64,000 nt of DNA from Copromyces sp. CBS 386.78 (GCA_030685235.1 MU839109.1:186001-250000), one strand, 5' to 3'. Positions 23,001 to 33,800 are shown, numbered from the stretch's first letter. Notes: a model not told the origin generated them from the sequence alone. A program made the numbers and translations.

Positions 23001-25638
23001 GGCTATCATGTCGTGGGTTAGGTGGTGGTGCCTCTATTGACGGCGCCGAGACGGTATCCTTTTGCAGCTTGTCGGTTGGTGGAGCATCGACCATCGTGAT
23101 GTCGTCGCCTCCATCAATCGACTCTTTGGATGGAATTGCATGGTTTTCGGATTGTACAGTCCCGTTGGGTTGCTTCAATGGCCCACCATTGACGAGAGAA
23201 TCCTTCTTTGCCACTCCACTGTCCGGCTCTGTTGTGGTCTGAGTACTCTCTAGTGCCTTGTTGTCGGGTACCTCCAGTAACGACACTTCCTCGTCTGTAC
23301 CCTCAGGTTGAGATATTGCCCGCTGCTCATTAGTATGGATACCATTAGTTTTCGGCGCCTCGTCCGGATGGCCATTAATTTGGGGCTTGGCATCAACAAC
23401 AGCAGGAGCATCGGCCATTTCCACATCCCCAGCAGTTTCAGCCGACGGCTCCTCTGTTACAGCCTCCTCCTTTAGCTTCTTCAACTCTGACTTTCCGAAG
23501 AATAATCCCAGTAAGCCAGCAGGCTCATCGTCAGACTCTTCCTCTTCTTCGTCATCCTCGTCCTCGTCGTCTTCATCTGACTCCTCCTCGCTAGAGCCAA
23601 GGTCGTCGTCCATGTCTACTGACTCGTCACTTGTATCATCCTCATTCGCAACACTACCATCCACAGCAGCCGAAGCATCCGCCATCTCCACGTCCTTGGG
23701 GATATCTTTGTTTTCGTCGGTTTTATCCAAGGTAGGCAGGTCGGCGTATTTCGCGCGCAACTCTTCTTGAGTTAGGACCTCGTCAGAAGCGGCCGATTTC
23801 TTGTCGTCATCGTCCTCGGAGGAAGACATGTTATCTTCGTTTTCGTCTTCGTCATTTTCGTCGGACATCTCGTCGGATCCTGCGTCGGAGTGTTCGTCAC
23901 TTTCCTCGTCGTCGCCCAACACTGACGGCATGCCACTTTCCAGGTCCTCGTCGTCCTCGTCCTCATCCTCGTCTGTGATTTCGTCCCCGTCAACTTGCGC
24001 TTGTCGTTGCTGTAGCTTTTGTTCGGAAAGATTGACTGCTTGATTCAGGGCGGCCTTGACACGACGCTGTTCCTCCGCCTCCCATTCCACCAAGCGGCGC
24101 CTGTTGACCTCGACCCTAACATTCTCCCATGTACCGGCAAAGGCCTTGATAACCTGGCGCCATTTGGCCTTGGATGCTTCGATCTCCTCGAGCTCGATTT
24201 CTTCAGCAGTTTTGGGCTGGGGGTTTCGGCGTCTCCACTCGACTTCACATGCAATGGCGATGCGCTTGGCGGCCTGCATATGCAACTGCTGCTCCCTATA
24301 CATCAACTTGCGGAAGTTGGTCATGGCCTTTGTAAGGTGGTCGAGGTGAGCCCACTGTCGCGGAGGCTCTTCCTCGGCTTCGGGCTCAAACGCCGAACAT
24401 CTGTCGGGGGCGAGTAAGCCCCCTGGCTCAACCTCTTTTTCGACCCGTAGAATGATCTTGGCGTCTTGGAGGGCCATCTCGTCTGTGTATTCGGGCCCTT
24501 CATCAGCGATCTGCTGTCCACCCTCTTCCACGGGTATTTCTTGAGCGCGAGCAAAATATTCCTCAAAATTCGGACCGAGCTTCGGACGGACATGGGCTTG
24601 GCTTGGATGGACGAGGGGTATCACGGTCAATGGGGGGCGAACTTTGAGCGTGATACGGGGAGTGGCGCGCGAGGCACCGGGAGAGAGTTGGCCGTCATCG
24701 TAGGAAGCTCGAACGGCTTGGCGCGTAGACCGTCGCGTGCCGACCGCAGGGGGTTTCGGTGGTGTAGCAGGACGTCGGGGAGATGTAGATCGTCGACGGG
24801 ATCGGGACGCCGAGGGTCTAGTATCATGGGTCGTGGCGGACTTGCGCGCGGGAGCTTTCGGCGGCGGCGGTGGCATCTTGGCGGGGGCATGTTTGCTGCT
24901 GCTGCTTGCTGGTGCTGGCTTTCTGGACGAACTGGCGGCGCTGCTTTTGTTGCTGACAGGACTTGTTTGCATAGCTTTCCGCGTTACCTTTTTGTCGCTG
25001 GGCTTCATGCCTAATAAGACGGGATTGACGCGACCAGACTTGCGACGACCGTCTTCGGTAATGATGGTGGTCGGACCCTCGGCTTCGAACTTCTTCCATG
25101 GCGGTGACTCTGGTTTCGGTTTGCGACTGTGATTGTTTGGTGTTGTTTCGCGGACTCGGCGTCGCTTGGCAGGCGGTTGTCCATCTTGGTCGAGCTCGGG
25201 AGTGTCTCCATCGCGGGTATGATGGCTTGTCGTAGACATTGCATCCTGATGATGTTGAGGGGATAGGATCGAAGGTATCGGTTCGGAATCAAAGTCGAAG
25301 TTGTCGGGTTCGCTCAGTGGGGACGAGATGGACGACAGGGGCGACTGGTCGCGGTCGAGGAATCCAGCATCGTTGTTGGTGTTTCTGGTCGGAGTAGAGG
25401 AGGTATCGATGGCGGGGACAACATGGTTGCTGTTGGTGTTGGTGTTGGTGTTGTTGTCTGTACTTTCCAAGTCCTTCTTGTTATCGTCATTGTCATGATG
25501 GCTAGGGGTGTTGTCGTTGCCGTTTCCGTTGACAATGGCGGGGGTGTTGTTGTTTTCCGAAATGGTGTCGTTCCTTGTTGCATCAACTCCCGCAGCAGAA
25601 TCAGACGCGGTGCCAGAGTCGGTCATCATAGTAGTCAT
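20071..25638 (-). CDS. swr1: Swr1 chromatin-remodelling ATPase (SWR-C, H2A.Z exchange)
   Basis: Catalytic subunit of the SWR complex, which replaces H2A with H2A.Z in nucleosomes. A single frame of 1855 aa from the first ATG in frame. In order: a Ser/Pro/Lys-rich disordered N-terminus; an HSA domain at about 425-520 (QWAHLDHLTKAMTNFRKLMY onward); a very acidic Asp/Glu/Ser region of about 300 residues; a SNF2 ATPase lobe from about 943 (GTLREYQHHGLDWL) with Walker A DEMGLGKT, DEAH box LDEAHNIKN and TGTPLQNN; a long insertion typical of the Ino80/Swr1 subfamily; and a second lobe from about 1540 with LRLDGATKVEQR and QDRCHRIGQT. The C-terminal RNRNRN repeat comes from a hexanucleotide microsatellite. 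The acidic stretch fits the histone-binding region known in Swr1. No intron is evident. Divergent from the NDUFB8-type gene across 723 bp. Confidence 0.95.
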   Translation of the reverse strand: MTTMMTDSGTASDSAAGVDATRNDTISENNNTPAIVNGNGNDNTPSHHDNDDNKKDLESTDNNTNTNTNSNHVVPAIDTSSTPTRNTNNDAGFLDRDQSPLSSISSPLSEPDNFDFDSEPIPSILSPQHHQDAMSTTSHHTRDGDTPELDQDGQPPAKRRRVRETTPNNHSRKPKPESPPWKKFEAEGPTTIITEDGRRKSGRVNPVLLGMKPSDKKVTRKAMQTSPVSNKSSAASSSRKPAPASSSSKHAPAKMPPPPPKAPARKSATTHDTRPSASRSRRRSTSPRRPATPPKPPAVGTRRSTRQAVRASYDDGQLSPGASRATPRITLKVRPPLTVIPLVHPSQAHVRPKLGPNFEEYFARAQEIPVEEGGQQIADEGPEYTDEMALQDAKIILRVEKEVEPGGLLAPDRCSAFEPEAEEEPPRQWAHLDHLTKAMTNFRKLMYREQQLHMQAAKRIAIACEVEWRRRNPQPKTAEEIELEEIEASKAKWRQVIKAFAGTWENVRVEVNRRRLVEWEAEEQRRVKAALNQAVNLSEQKLQQRQAQVDGDEITDEDEDEDDEDLESGMPSVLGDDEESDEHSDAGSDEMSDENDEDENEDNMSSSEDDDDKKSAASDEVLTQEELRAKYADLPTLDKTDENKDIPKDVEMADASAAVDGSVANEDDTSDESVDMDDDLGSSEEESDEDDEDEDDEEEEESDDEPAGLLGLFFGKSELKKLKEEAVTEEPSAETAGDVEMADAPAVVDAKPQINGHPDEAPKTNGIHTNEQRAISQPEGTDEEVSLLEVPDNKALESTQTTTEPDSGVAKKDSLVNGGPLKQPNGTVQSENHAIPSKESIDGGDDITMVDAPPTDKLQKDTVSAPSIEAPPPNPRHDSQETVAATDMQSQSQTQSPKTTDTKPTDIDTPHSELAISVQKPDSRQSSPQPTTPTVKTEIPFLLRGTLREYQHHGLDWLAGLYANTTNGILADEMGLGKTIQTIALLAHLACHHEVWGPHLVIVPTSVMLNWEMEFKKWCPGFKILTYYGNQEERKRKRQGWNNDDVWNVCITSYQMVLQDQQVFRRRRWHYMILDEAHNIKNFKSQRWQTLLGFNTQARLLLTGTPLQNNLTELWSLLYFLAPPENGEGGFVDLTEFHNWFARPESQILESGREQLDDEARAIIAKLHKVLRPYLLRRLKADVEKQMPAKVEHVEFCRLSKRQRELYDGFLSRSDTRETLQSGNYMSIINCLMQLRKVCNHPDLFVDRPIMTSFRMSRSVPADYEWKEKLIRNRLLITKPMTTVNLSFLNMIPTEYEDLSKTHTERIAQLNSHRILLDLREAQKVRANNAYTALDPASVKSNLVYLESAARWGRFEELQHCVYINALRRQQRPIYGKRLTEFLTLDTHLRPYKPRPRVPAKIMSWFEEDSFLLHNAIPTLQQRAEAMEMTITKFACVTPAVVTGPEMNRFLLGERGIQLLEDLDLKLSAPVKYAPYMPPQPPPDPWHEARMRLTIQFPDKRLLQYDCGKLQALDKLLRKLQAGGHRALIFTQMTKVLDILEQFLNIHGHKYLRLDGATKVEQRQILTDRFNHDPRILCFILSTRSGGLGINLTGADTVIFYDQDWNPAMDKQCQDRCHRIGQTRDVHIYRLVSEHTIEANILRKASQKQMLDDVVIQEGEFTTDYFNRLSVRDVLGSNGEVIASNEDDVAANLAMDRVLGGPSTAAGPGGEDGTTADGSARQPPAVRNVGRVLEMAEDREDVDAAKAAEKEIMQDEADFGDTTRPGTPGDAMLADLDGGQQVGLGLVGDAEQVIEYNAWGERIHTIDEYMLRTMAKALEGTPLELPRDRSKKGRDRNRNRNRNRNRKGGDSSRKR
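20101..20136 (-). repeat. hexanucleotide repeat coding Arg-Asn in Swr1 tail
   Basis: About five tandem GATTCC-type units encode RNRNRNRNRN near the Swr1 C-terminus. Confidence 0.85.
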
Positions 25639-26361
25639 GGTCACTGTCACCGCAGCCACGCCTATCGAGGGGATATGGGGGCGGATATCTCTGCGAAACG
25701 GGCATTTGATGAGACCAAAACAACGTCAGAGAAACCGCACGACTTGGAACTATCTCATGCCCGGGTTTGGGCGTGATCAGGCTACGGGAAGGGCTGTCAA
25801 GGCGTGGAAATGTCGAGAAAATGGCCGTTGCCCGCAAATCGCAAAAAGTTGCCAACCGACGAAAAAAAATCCATCAACGGCAGCGGCACTGAGCGGGACA
25901 CCAAGCCAACACGGCCAGCCTGATGGTTCAACAGTGGATGATGGCCTCTGCTGATGGCGAATGATGCTGCCGTGTTGGGTGCAGGAGCCATGAGGAGATC
26001 TGTGCGCGACGCGTTTGAGAGTGGACTAGCTGACGCTGACGATGGGCGAGACACTGAGTGCCACTGTGAAATTGTTAGTGCAGCTCCAAAGCCAAGAGCC
26101 CTGATGCGGGGCAGCCATTCCTCGGGTTTAGCCCATCCCTGCAAGCCAATCAGGAGCTCCACAAGCCCTCTGTGCACAGACCATCTGGGATTGAGCAGGC
26201 CGACGAGTTGCGCCTGGTGTCGTCAACGTCAAAGATCCCGATCCCAAATCAATTCGAACTCGGCATCACGACTGCATTGCGGCCCTCATAAGCCAAGGTA
26301 ACCATGCGCCAATTGACAGCACCGAATTCGAAACAATAACTGACGATTTACACCGACCCAG
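25639..26361. other. divergent intergenic region (swr1 / complex I subunit)
   Basis: 723 bp between two opposite start codons, therefore a shared promoter region. No TATA box close to either start is obvious. Confidence 0.6.
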
Positions 26362-27088
26362 ATGCTGTCCCGCCGATTTGTCCGGGCCTCGCCCGCCCGC
26401 CTTGTTGCGCTCGCCGCGAACCGATCCCCCATTGTCCAACAACGCCGTACCTTCTTGCCCGACAAGATGACGGGCCGCGGAGGCCTTTTCGAAGAAAAGT
26501 ACCCCGAGTCCGATTATCCAAACCTTACCGATGCTGAGGACCCCGAGATGGTATGACAATAGGCAGTAGGATAGGAGGCAGGGACACAGGCAGACCAGAA
26601 CCAAACGGTAGCTGACGGACTGGTTGTGTGCAGAACGGCGGCTACATCAACCCTCCGCGCATCAAGCGCCAGCATCGCGACCCCTACGCCGACTGGTGGG
26701 ACCCTCAGGAACGTCGCAACTTTGGCGAGCCCGTGCACGAAGACCACGATCTCATGGGCATGTTCTCCCCATACGACTACACCTGGATCTCGCCCGGCAA
26801 GGGTCTTGCCCAGATTGGCGCCTTCATCGTCGTCTTCCTCGGCGTCTGCTACGGCGTCAAGCTCACGTATCCCGACAAGGTGTCGTATCCTCGCGAGTTC
26901 GAGGGCGGTTTGTTGCAAGAGTTGGGCGGTTCGGGAGCTATCAGAGTAAGTGGAGCTTCCCCAGGCTGAAAGATGGAGACGGCCTCGAGGTCTCCTCCAT
27001 TTTGTGGATCAAGACATGGGACTGGACAGTGCTGACTTTTGGCATTTCCACTTGACAGGCGAGACAGTCGGGTGATCCTAACCCGTGA
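26362..27088 (+). CDS. NADH:ubiquinone oxidoreductase (complex I) NDUFB8-type accessory subunit
   Basis: Accessory subunit of the membrane arm of mitochondrial complex I. Proposed exons are 26362-26550, 26634-26945 and 27059-27088 (176 aa). Intron 1 has GTATGA and GTGCAG; intron 2 has GTAAGT, a CTTGAC-type branch and GACAG; both junctions are phase 0. The N-terminus (MLSRRFVRASPARL...) is Arg-rich and acid-free, fitting a mitochondrial presequence. The core matches human NDUFB8 in pattern: DYPNL, then RDPYADWWDPQERRNFGEPVH, then one transmembrane helix (LAQIGAFIVVFLGVCYGVKL). The last exon codes only nine residues (ARQSGDPNP), so its end is the least certain part. Confidence 0.93.
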
Positions 27089-28003
27089 ACACAGTCACGA
27101 AGGAACAGTTACAGAACAGAGCATGCGCCGTGTACATAGTGGTAGCTGCTACTTGGTACTTCCATCCGGGGTGAACGGTACCTGGGGAAGTCATACAGTT
27201 GAGTTATGGGAAGCAGTCATTAATCATCTCGAGAGTGCTGGATGCTCCCCTCGTTCTATCTTTCACATGCTGCCTGTTGGTTCTGATATCATACAGTCGC
27301 CATGTCCAGTTTCTGCTTTTCCTTTTGGGCCTGGAATTCTATCCGGTCTTGGAGTAACCTTGCCGTTTTCTCCTTTCCAATCACTGACCAGAAGGCTCCA
27401 TTTGCCGTGTAAGTCGCAAGTGGACCACCGGCTCGGGACCGAAGACTCTATCCAGGGCAACTCCCGTCTACGATAAACTTCAACAGGCAATGGAAAGAGA
27501 TTTCACCATCACTCTGGCCAACAGGTATCAAAGGCAAGTCTCAATCATGGCAATGACACTCGAATTGCAGGATATCCTTCCCCAACAATTCAAGAAATCG
27601 ATGATGCCGGCCATTTGTGGATTTCCCCATGATCTACCTAATAGCCCGATGTTGTCGATACGGAAACGGAAGGAACGACCACAGCACTCTCCCTATCTCT
27701 GGGCCCAGCTGCTGCTCACGAGATTGCTGTGGACCTTTTGGCCTGGTGTGATACGGGTAGGTACTCCCGTCCAGGCGGTCAAGCAGGAGGAGATCTGTAC
27801 CTGGAGGTATACACTTGGCAACCCTCGACTCCAACTCTTGTGGCCAACCATCGTCACTTTTTGCTTGTCTGTTGTGTACTGTTTCGTTTTGCTTCTCTTC
27901 TTGCTCCTTGTTGCATTATATCTTGCCAGTGCTCCGAGCAACATCGATACTACATTCTGCCTCTCTTCACTTCAACTCTGGCTGAGCTGCGACATACCAG
28001 ACG
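27089..28003. other. intergenic / 5' leader region
   Basis: 915 bp between the complex I subunit and the next plus-strand gene. The T/C-rich stretch at 27840-27970 just before the ATG may be promoter and leader. No other gene supported. Confidence 0.5.
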
Positions 28004-30153
28004 ATGCGCTACGACGACTGGGACGTCATCCTGTTCCCTACAGACAGGGACGGCAAGATTCCAATCAAAGAGTTCAAGGTCCAGTGTCATGTAGTTCCCG
28101 ACCAGGAGCTCGCTCATATGCACGGACAGGCTGGCTTACCTGTCATGACCTGCTTCATCCCGAGTCTTTCAGCCGGCAGTCCATTCCAGATCTCGATGCA
28201 CGCCTGGAAAACTCCCGACATCAGTCTCTTCACAAGGACATATAGCAGGCATACCGAGTTTGTCAAGTTCGAGGCGCGCATCTTCATCGACGGCCGCTTG
28301 GTGGCGTCTACTGCCTTTGATCGAAAGGTCAACGGACCCCATCTGATTGCAGACACCTTTGGTACGTGTCCCAAAAATCCCTTAGCATCATGGCAATAAC
28401 AGTCGGCGAGTACAATACCTTGCTGACAAGCACCAAGAGTATACAAAGACGGGCGAACGCGAACGCCTAAAGTTTCCTACCTTTCGCCGTGAGCTTCTAT
28501 ACGAGAGCCACTGGAGCCCTGGTGATGACCTTGGTCGCATCAAAGTTCTCATCAGCGAAGGCTTTCCACGCGACTCACTGACGGTGCCCTTTGAGCGGGT
28601 CAAGAATGTCGTCGCCTTTTCCTTCCAGCATGCTCCGCTAGGTAAGACCAAGCCACCCAGCTCTCCTCTGTTGTCAAAGCTGATCGCAGTCTGTGTGTTT
28701 AGAATTGCTTGAAAACAACTCTATCGCCTGGCCAAACCCATCCATGTGGCGTACCCCGACCTACATCTCGAACGTTCCCGTCCCAACATACCAGCCCGAC
28801 GATGGCATCAACTCCCACACGCACTCGCCCCAGAGAGCCAAGAAAAGCAGCCAGAGCCCAGCAGGCTTCCCAACCCCGATCATGACCCATGGCGTGTTTC
28901 AACCCCAACCGCCTACCACCAGCTACGGGGGTACACAAACTCTCCAGATGCCCTATGCACCCCGAGGAACCAACACTGGCTCTGGCTCGTCGCTTTCCTA
29001 CCCCGATCCGTTCACTGAGCCTTCCTACATGGACTGGGCTGGCTCAATGGGCAACAGTTCCTGGCAATTTGGCATGCGACAGGGCACCCAGCAGCAGAGT
29101 AGCGATGAAACCATGCCCGACTACGGTGATGGTCACAATCGCGACCAACCCGAGGCTATGCATGTTTCTGGACATAGCATGGATGACGAGCACCCTACGA
29201 GCATGAAGGTGCCAACAAATACCCCGACAACACTCCCTCCCCGTGCTGAAGATATGACTACAGGAGTCCACTTCCCCTCCATGTCTACTCACATGCCATC
29301 CATCCCCTCCGACATGGCCTCCTGCTTGACCAACACTCTCTTAAACCAGCCGATGCCGCTTCCGCTTCAGCCTCACCAGATACCTCTCCCGTCTTCGGAT
29401 GTCAAGTCACGTAAGGAGAACCGCTTCCTTACGATCTCTGGTTCCAACCCTTCATCAGCTTACTCGACCCCCTCTGCAGACCATAGCGACGTTCGCAAGT
29501 TCTCACAGCCGGCTTACTCCCAGTGTCCCATCGCATCCAACTTGTCCCAAATGGTGTCCTCCATGGATGGCGCCGGAAGCTCGAGCAACTCTCCAAGCTT
29601 GCAAAGCATGTTCTCGGTCGCAGGGAGCCATCAGAATAGTCCGAGACAGGCCGAGTTTGGGTCCAGCTCTAATACGTTTAGCAGTCATGTTTCATGTCCC
29701 AACCCTACCGGCTTTCCTCCCGGCTTTCCTTCTGGCCTTCCTTCTGGCCTTCCTCCTGGCCTTCCTTCTGGCCTTCCTTCCGGCCTTCCTTCCGGATTCC
29801 CCTCTAACCCTTCCTCCAATTTCTCACCCAACCTGACCTCGAACTCGACTTCCAACATTTCCACAAATCCCACTTCTAACCCGCCACGCGGCCTGACCCC
29901 CTTTGCCAGTCGGACCGACAGCTCGCTCAACGCTGGTCTCGGAAGCGGACAGGGCAACGGAAATGGTAATGGAAGTGATAGTGCCGTGGGAAATGGAAAC
30001 GGAAATGGAAATGTCAAGCGAGCTCGCAATTTCACACCTGCTTCTACCAAAGCCATTGACGAAGAGGACGAGCCACGCCGAGCGAGTCCTCATTTGAGGA
30101 CTAGAGATCTTGCTAAGGAATGGGGCATTGAGCAGAACATGCTCGAACTTTGA
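28004..30153 (+). CDS. conserved fungal protein of unknown function with Gly-Leu-Pro-Ser repeats
   Basis: Proposed exons are 28004-28361, 28438-28641 and 28703-30153 (670 aa). Junctions IADTF-EYTKTGERERLKF and QHAPL-ELLENNS restore one frame, with a CTGAC branch in intron 1 and TTTAG in intron 2. The N-terminal 190 residues (MRYDDWDVILFP... through LLYESHWSPGDDLGRIKVLI) look like a folded beta-rich domain that I believe is conserved in ascomycetes, but I cannot name it. The remainder is disordered: Pro/Ser/Gln/Met-rich, nine tandem GFPSG/GLPSG units near residues 520-555, a Thr/Asn/Ser spacer (SNSTSN...), then Gly-Asn repeats and a basic segment NGNVKRARNF. The last residues (LRTRDLAKEWGIEQNMLEL) may form a conserved helix. 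It could be a nuclear or RNA-associated regulator, but this is a guess. Confidence 0.82.
29703..29806 (+). repeat. 12-bp coding minisatellite (GLPSG)
   Basis: About nine imperfect copies of a 12-bp unit (GGCCTTCCTTCT-like) in frame, coding Gly-(Leu/Phe)-Pro-(Ser/Pro). Confidence 0.9.
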
Positions 30154-30801
30154 AGTTTATGACAAACTTTTCACACTTGTTTTGAGAGACGCACTGGCCT
30201 TATTTCGATAATTGCGGTTATCCTTCAAGTTATCATAGCAGTCTGTTGAAAAGGTTGTTAGCTTGCTCTCGTTGAAGTCTTGTATCTTCTTTCTCACGTT
30301 TCAAACCCATGGTTAGCAGGATTATTCTGAGTTTACGACAGGCGTCATGGTTGTGTTTTCCATAGAAGGCTTAGAGAGTGCCCTTAGTTTCTTGATTCCA
30401 ACCTTGATGTTACCGATGGAAGTCTGTAAGGTATACAAGTTTTTTGCGGTCCTTCCGGTGTACTAGCACAATATGGGAGAGAATATAGAAAATTGCTCAA
30501 TAAAATGGACGTCTCACGATTGTTGTTTTCCCGCTGCTGATCAGCTTGCCTTTTGATCAAGCTCTTTCCTCTATATATATATAGCAGCTGAGCCCGGTTT
30601 CTGTCCGGGTAGGGGGTTAGTGCATTTCGCGGGCGGACCGCATACAAAACCCCGCACGCACTAACCAAATCATAACGCACGGCCCGAAAGTGCACTTTGT
30701 GCCCGCAAAATAATTGTTACAAGAAAAGAAGTTGGGAATTTTCATTGCAAGAAGAAGATATTCACGAATGGAACCAAAAAGCAAAAAGGAGCAAAAAGCA
30801 A
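30154..30801. other. 3' flank with palindromic TTAGTGC block
   Basis: Downstream of the unknown-function gene. A short TATATATATA tract lies at 30572-30584, and a GC-rich block with inverted copies of GGTTAGTGC lies at 30615-30623 and 30658-30666. No gene seen. Confidence 0.5.
30615..30666. repeat. inverted repeat GGTTAGTGC ... GCACTAACC
   Basis: Two perfect 9-bp arms separated by 34 bp of GC-rich sequence. The motif GTTAGTGCAT recurs at 31585-31594, and GTTAGTGC also occurs near 31519, suggesting fragments of a dispersed repeat. Confidence 0.6.
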
Positions 30802-30887
30802 TGGACTATACCGGATTTGAACCGGTGACCTTTCACAGGCGCATGACACAATGCGAAGCGAAAATCATACCCCTAGACCAATAGCCC
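30802..30887 (-). tRNA. tRNA-Ala (CGC) with about 14-nt intron
   Basis: The reverse complement gives acceptor stem GGGCTAT paired with ATAGTCC, leaving a G3-U70 wobble, and discriminator A73; both are alanine identity elements. The anticodon stem TTCGC pairs with GTGAA around loop TTCGCA-intron-T, so the anticodon reads CGC. T-arm is ACCGGTTCAAATCCGGT. The D-arm (GGTCTAGGGGTATGAT) is of the type seen in tRNA-Pro, so the body resembles proline tRNA while the identity elements are alanine. The intron is about 14 nt after position 37. T-runs follow on the minus strand (near 30793-30797). Confidence 0.85.
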
Positions 30888-33800
30888 TTGGTTGTTGTAA
30901 GTTTGCCCCAATATTGCCTTTATATTGTGGAATCGCATCATCGCATCACCTTTACTCCTCCTGCCTTTGCTCATTGCTTCCTGTGATATATGCATAGGAC
31001 CGCTTTGCAGTATCATCTGTCTGTCAGCATGTCAGCCAGCCGACTTGTCACCAGGCGTTCTTGGGTGCCGGCCGGGTGGAAGAAAGCTGTGAGCAGGTAC
31101 AACCGACACTACCGATTTTCCGTACGTACTGAACCCAGACCAGGCCTGCCTACCGTTCACTCTTCCAAGTTCCAATTTGCAGATTATAATCAATCAATCA
31201 ATGTTCCCCAACATGGTTGTTTCGCCTTGTTGTTGTTGTTGTTTTCATTGGTTTCAAAAAGCCAGTCCAGTCGTGTCAGATTTGGACCTGGAAATGGACA
31301 AGAAGGAAGGAAGGGAGGAAGGTGTGGTTGGAATAAGCTTACCCGACCTTAGGTTGCCAAGAAAGGAATGGAATGGAAGACATGGGCGAACCTACCTTAC
31401 CTACGCTAGCGCTAAAGGGATTAGTGGCGGGGGTGGAGATAATGGAGCTACCTACCCTTAACAACGGTTCGGTTCCTTAGGTTGCTACAGCTACGGGCCT
31501 ATCTCCGGGTGAGCGCGCTGTTAGTGCGTGCGCGCTGTTAGCCACGTAAAGCCCTGCTGTGTCTTAACACTGATATTCTGTGTAGTTAGTGCATCTGGAC
31601 ATTAAGTACCTAGGTAGGTAGGTACTTGTAATAGATGTGCCCGGGCGTTGTGAACACGAGGAACGCGGGACGGGAGATCTTAATAATAGCTTTATACATT
31701 GCCTTGGCCATTTAGGAAGGCCGTCACGGGGTTTTCTTTTTTGAATTTGTCCCAAATTTCGCTCAAAAAGAAACCGCTAGGCTTCGGGATTTACATAAGG
31801 TACGCATTCGGTGTTAGCGGCAACTGCTGCCCATAACCCCGGGCCGTAACGTATCTTGGACCCCAACTACCTTAAGTAAGGGTTCGGTGTTAAAGCCCCT
31901 GAAAGAAAGATCATCAGCCAGTCCCATTTCGGTGTTAGCGACGGGATGGATGGACTCTGATTGATGTAGGTAGGTAAGGTACGTTCCTTTTGTCATTCTT
32001 CCATGAGACCCAGCGGGAGTCAGACAGAACTGTTAGAGATACTTTTGTCTATTGGCGGCATGGCGGTGCTGGGTTCCATGTTGCACGGCAGTCAGTAAGG
32101 TTGTCTTGTCTTGTCTTGTCTTGTTTTGTCTTGTTTTGTCTTGTTTTGTCGATCCGTGACCTCGGAGAACATGAGGGATGCTCTACCTAGCGCCGATGCT
32201 ATGACGCCAATGCCGAAGGGGAGGAGTCATGCTGATTCAGGGTGATTCATTGTTCTGGGTCATCGTTCTGAATCCCATGTGGTTCTCATCAACAGCCTCG
32301 GCCAAAACAGGGAACAGAAAATGGTTGGGATTTGCCAAGGGAGGAAAAGTACGATACGATACGGAACTAGTGGGCAGCGGAAAGGGCATCCATCCGACTT
32401 TGTTGTTTGCTTCAGGTCAGGTCGGTTTCCTGCTCGGATTCGCCTGCGTTGACTGTGAGCAGGACAAGGTCGCCCACTGGTTCTTATACGCGGCAACCAG
32501 ATGTCGCAAAACAAATGTCTGAACCGTCGATGGCCGAGTTGAGTTTGCCCGAATGCAAAGACCGGATTCAAAGGTTATTGGTACAAGTCGGGCAAGCCGT
32601 GGAAGTCGTCGTCACCATGGCAGCCTTGCAGTCGTGGTACCAAACATCGTGTCAGGAATGACAAAAGGGCGTAGTTCCCGCTTTCGTTGCAACGTACTTT
32701 GCATTTGTGCGTCTAACCACTCGGAATCGGATTTGATAACTGTGATAAGTGGCAGTGAGATTTGTTGACAGGATAGTGGCGCCGGACTCAAATCTTACTT
32801 GCATCTTGTTCGGTGAGAGCGTGGGACAATGCGGACAGTCATTCCTGGAATTTCCATGGTTGTAGGTAGGAGTCTAACCTTGTGAAACACTGAGCCACGG
32901 TGTCGGGAGAATTCATCTGGAATATCCGAGGATGCGGGCTAGCGGCCGCTGCCAGCCATGTTGGTTTTGGGATTGTGATTTCGACGGTGGGATTTGTTCG
33001 TTTCTGTTGACAAAGGGATGCGCTAGAACGAACGAGAGACTTGGAGATAGGGTTATAGGGCTTACTTATTTTGACGAAATGATGCGATTTCCCCGATAGG
33101 TCGACGGGCCAAATCCCCAATCCCAATCCGGATCGGGTGTTGGCCGACCCGACGTCGGGACAGCTATGGAAGGTAAGCAGAATAATGCGAGCGGCCCAGT
33201 GACAGACAGTTCTCGTCTACAATTATTAGAGCGATGGGTGGTTGCTACCTCTAGGCAGCGGGCTTGATGGCGCACCCAACAGAATGGATTTAGGTTGCTC
33301 TTCCCTTGGGAGTCTTTTGTCCCGTTTGGCTGGAGGTTGGCCGAAGAGCTTGGCGGGAAAGATGACAAATGCGATGCGGGAGATGGTCGGGTAGGTACGT
33401 ACCTCTGCCTTTTAACTGAAATGGCAGATACACTTTGGATGCACAAATTGCCAAGAAAATGCATGCTTCAAGCACACCGCAAACGACCAAAACGCCGGTA
33501 ACTGGAAGCAATCGTGCATGTCACGTTTTCGCCGACGGAGTGGGAAAACGTCAACCCAGAAGAGCCCGGATGTCAGCTCCGCCGCCACATACTACACTTG
33601 GCAGGCATAGCATGGAAAGAGAACCAAGCGCACGATATGACAGATGGTGCCAAGGACTCGGACTTGTATGTTCCCCCATTCCTTCTTAGGCTTCCATGCC
33701 ATGACTCGACAACATGATGATTTGATTCCATTCTGACAAGTCAACACCAACAACGAAGCCGATATACAAGGTACATCTCACCTACGGGCCGGCATCAGCT

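Noticed and set aside
25639..25659. Seven-codon upstream extension of Swr1
   Set aside because: It would begin with GTG; the first ATG in frame is at 25638.
27490..28245. 251-codon plus frame overlapping the start of the 28004 gene
   Set aside because: Out of frame with the conserved N-terminus MRYDDWDVILFP and lacking coding character.
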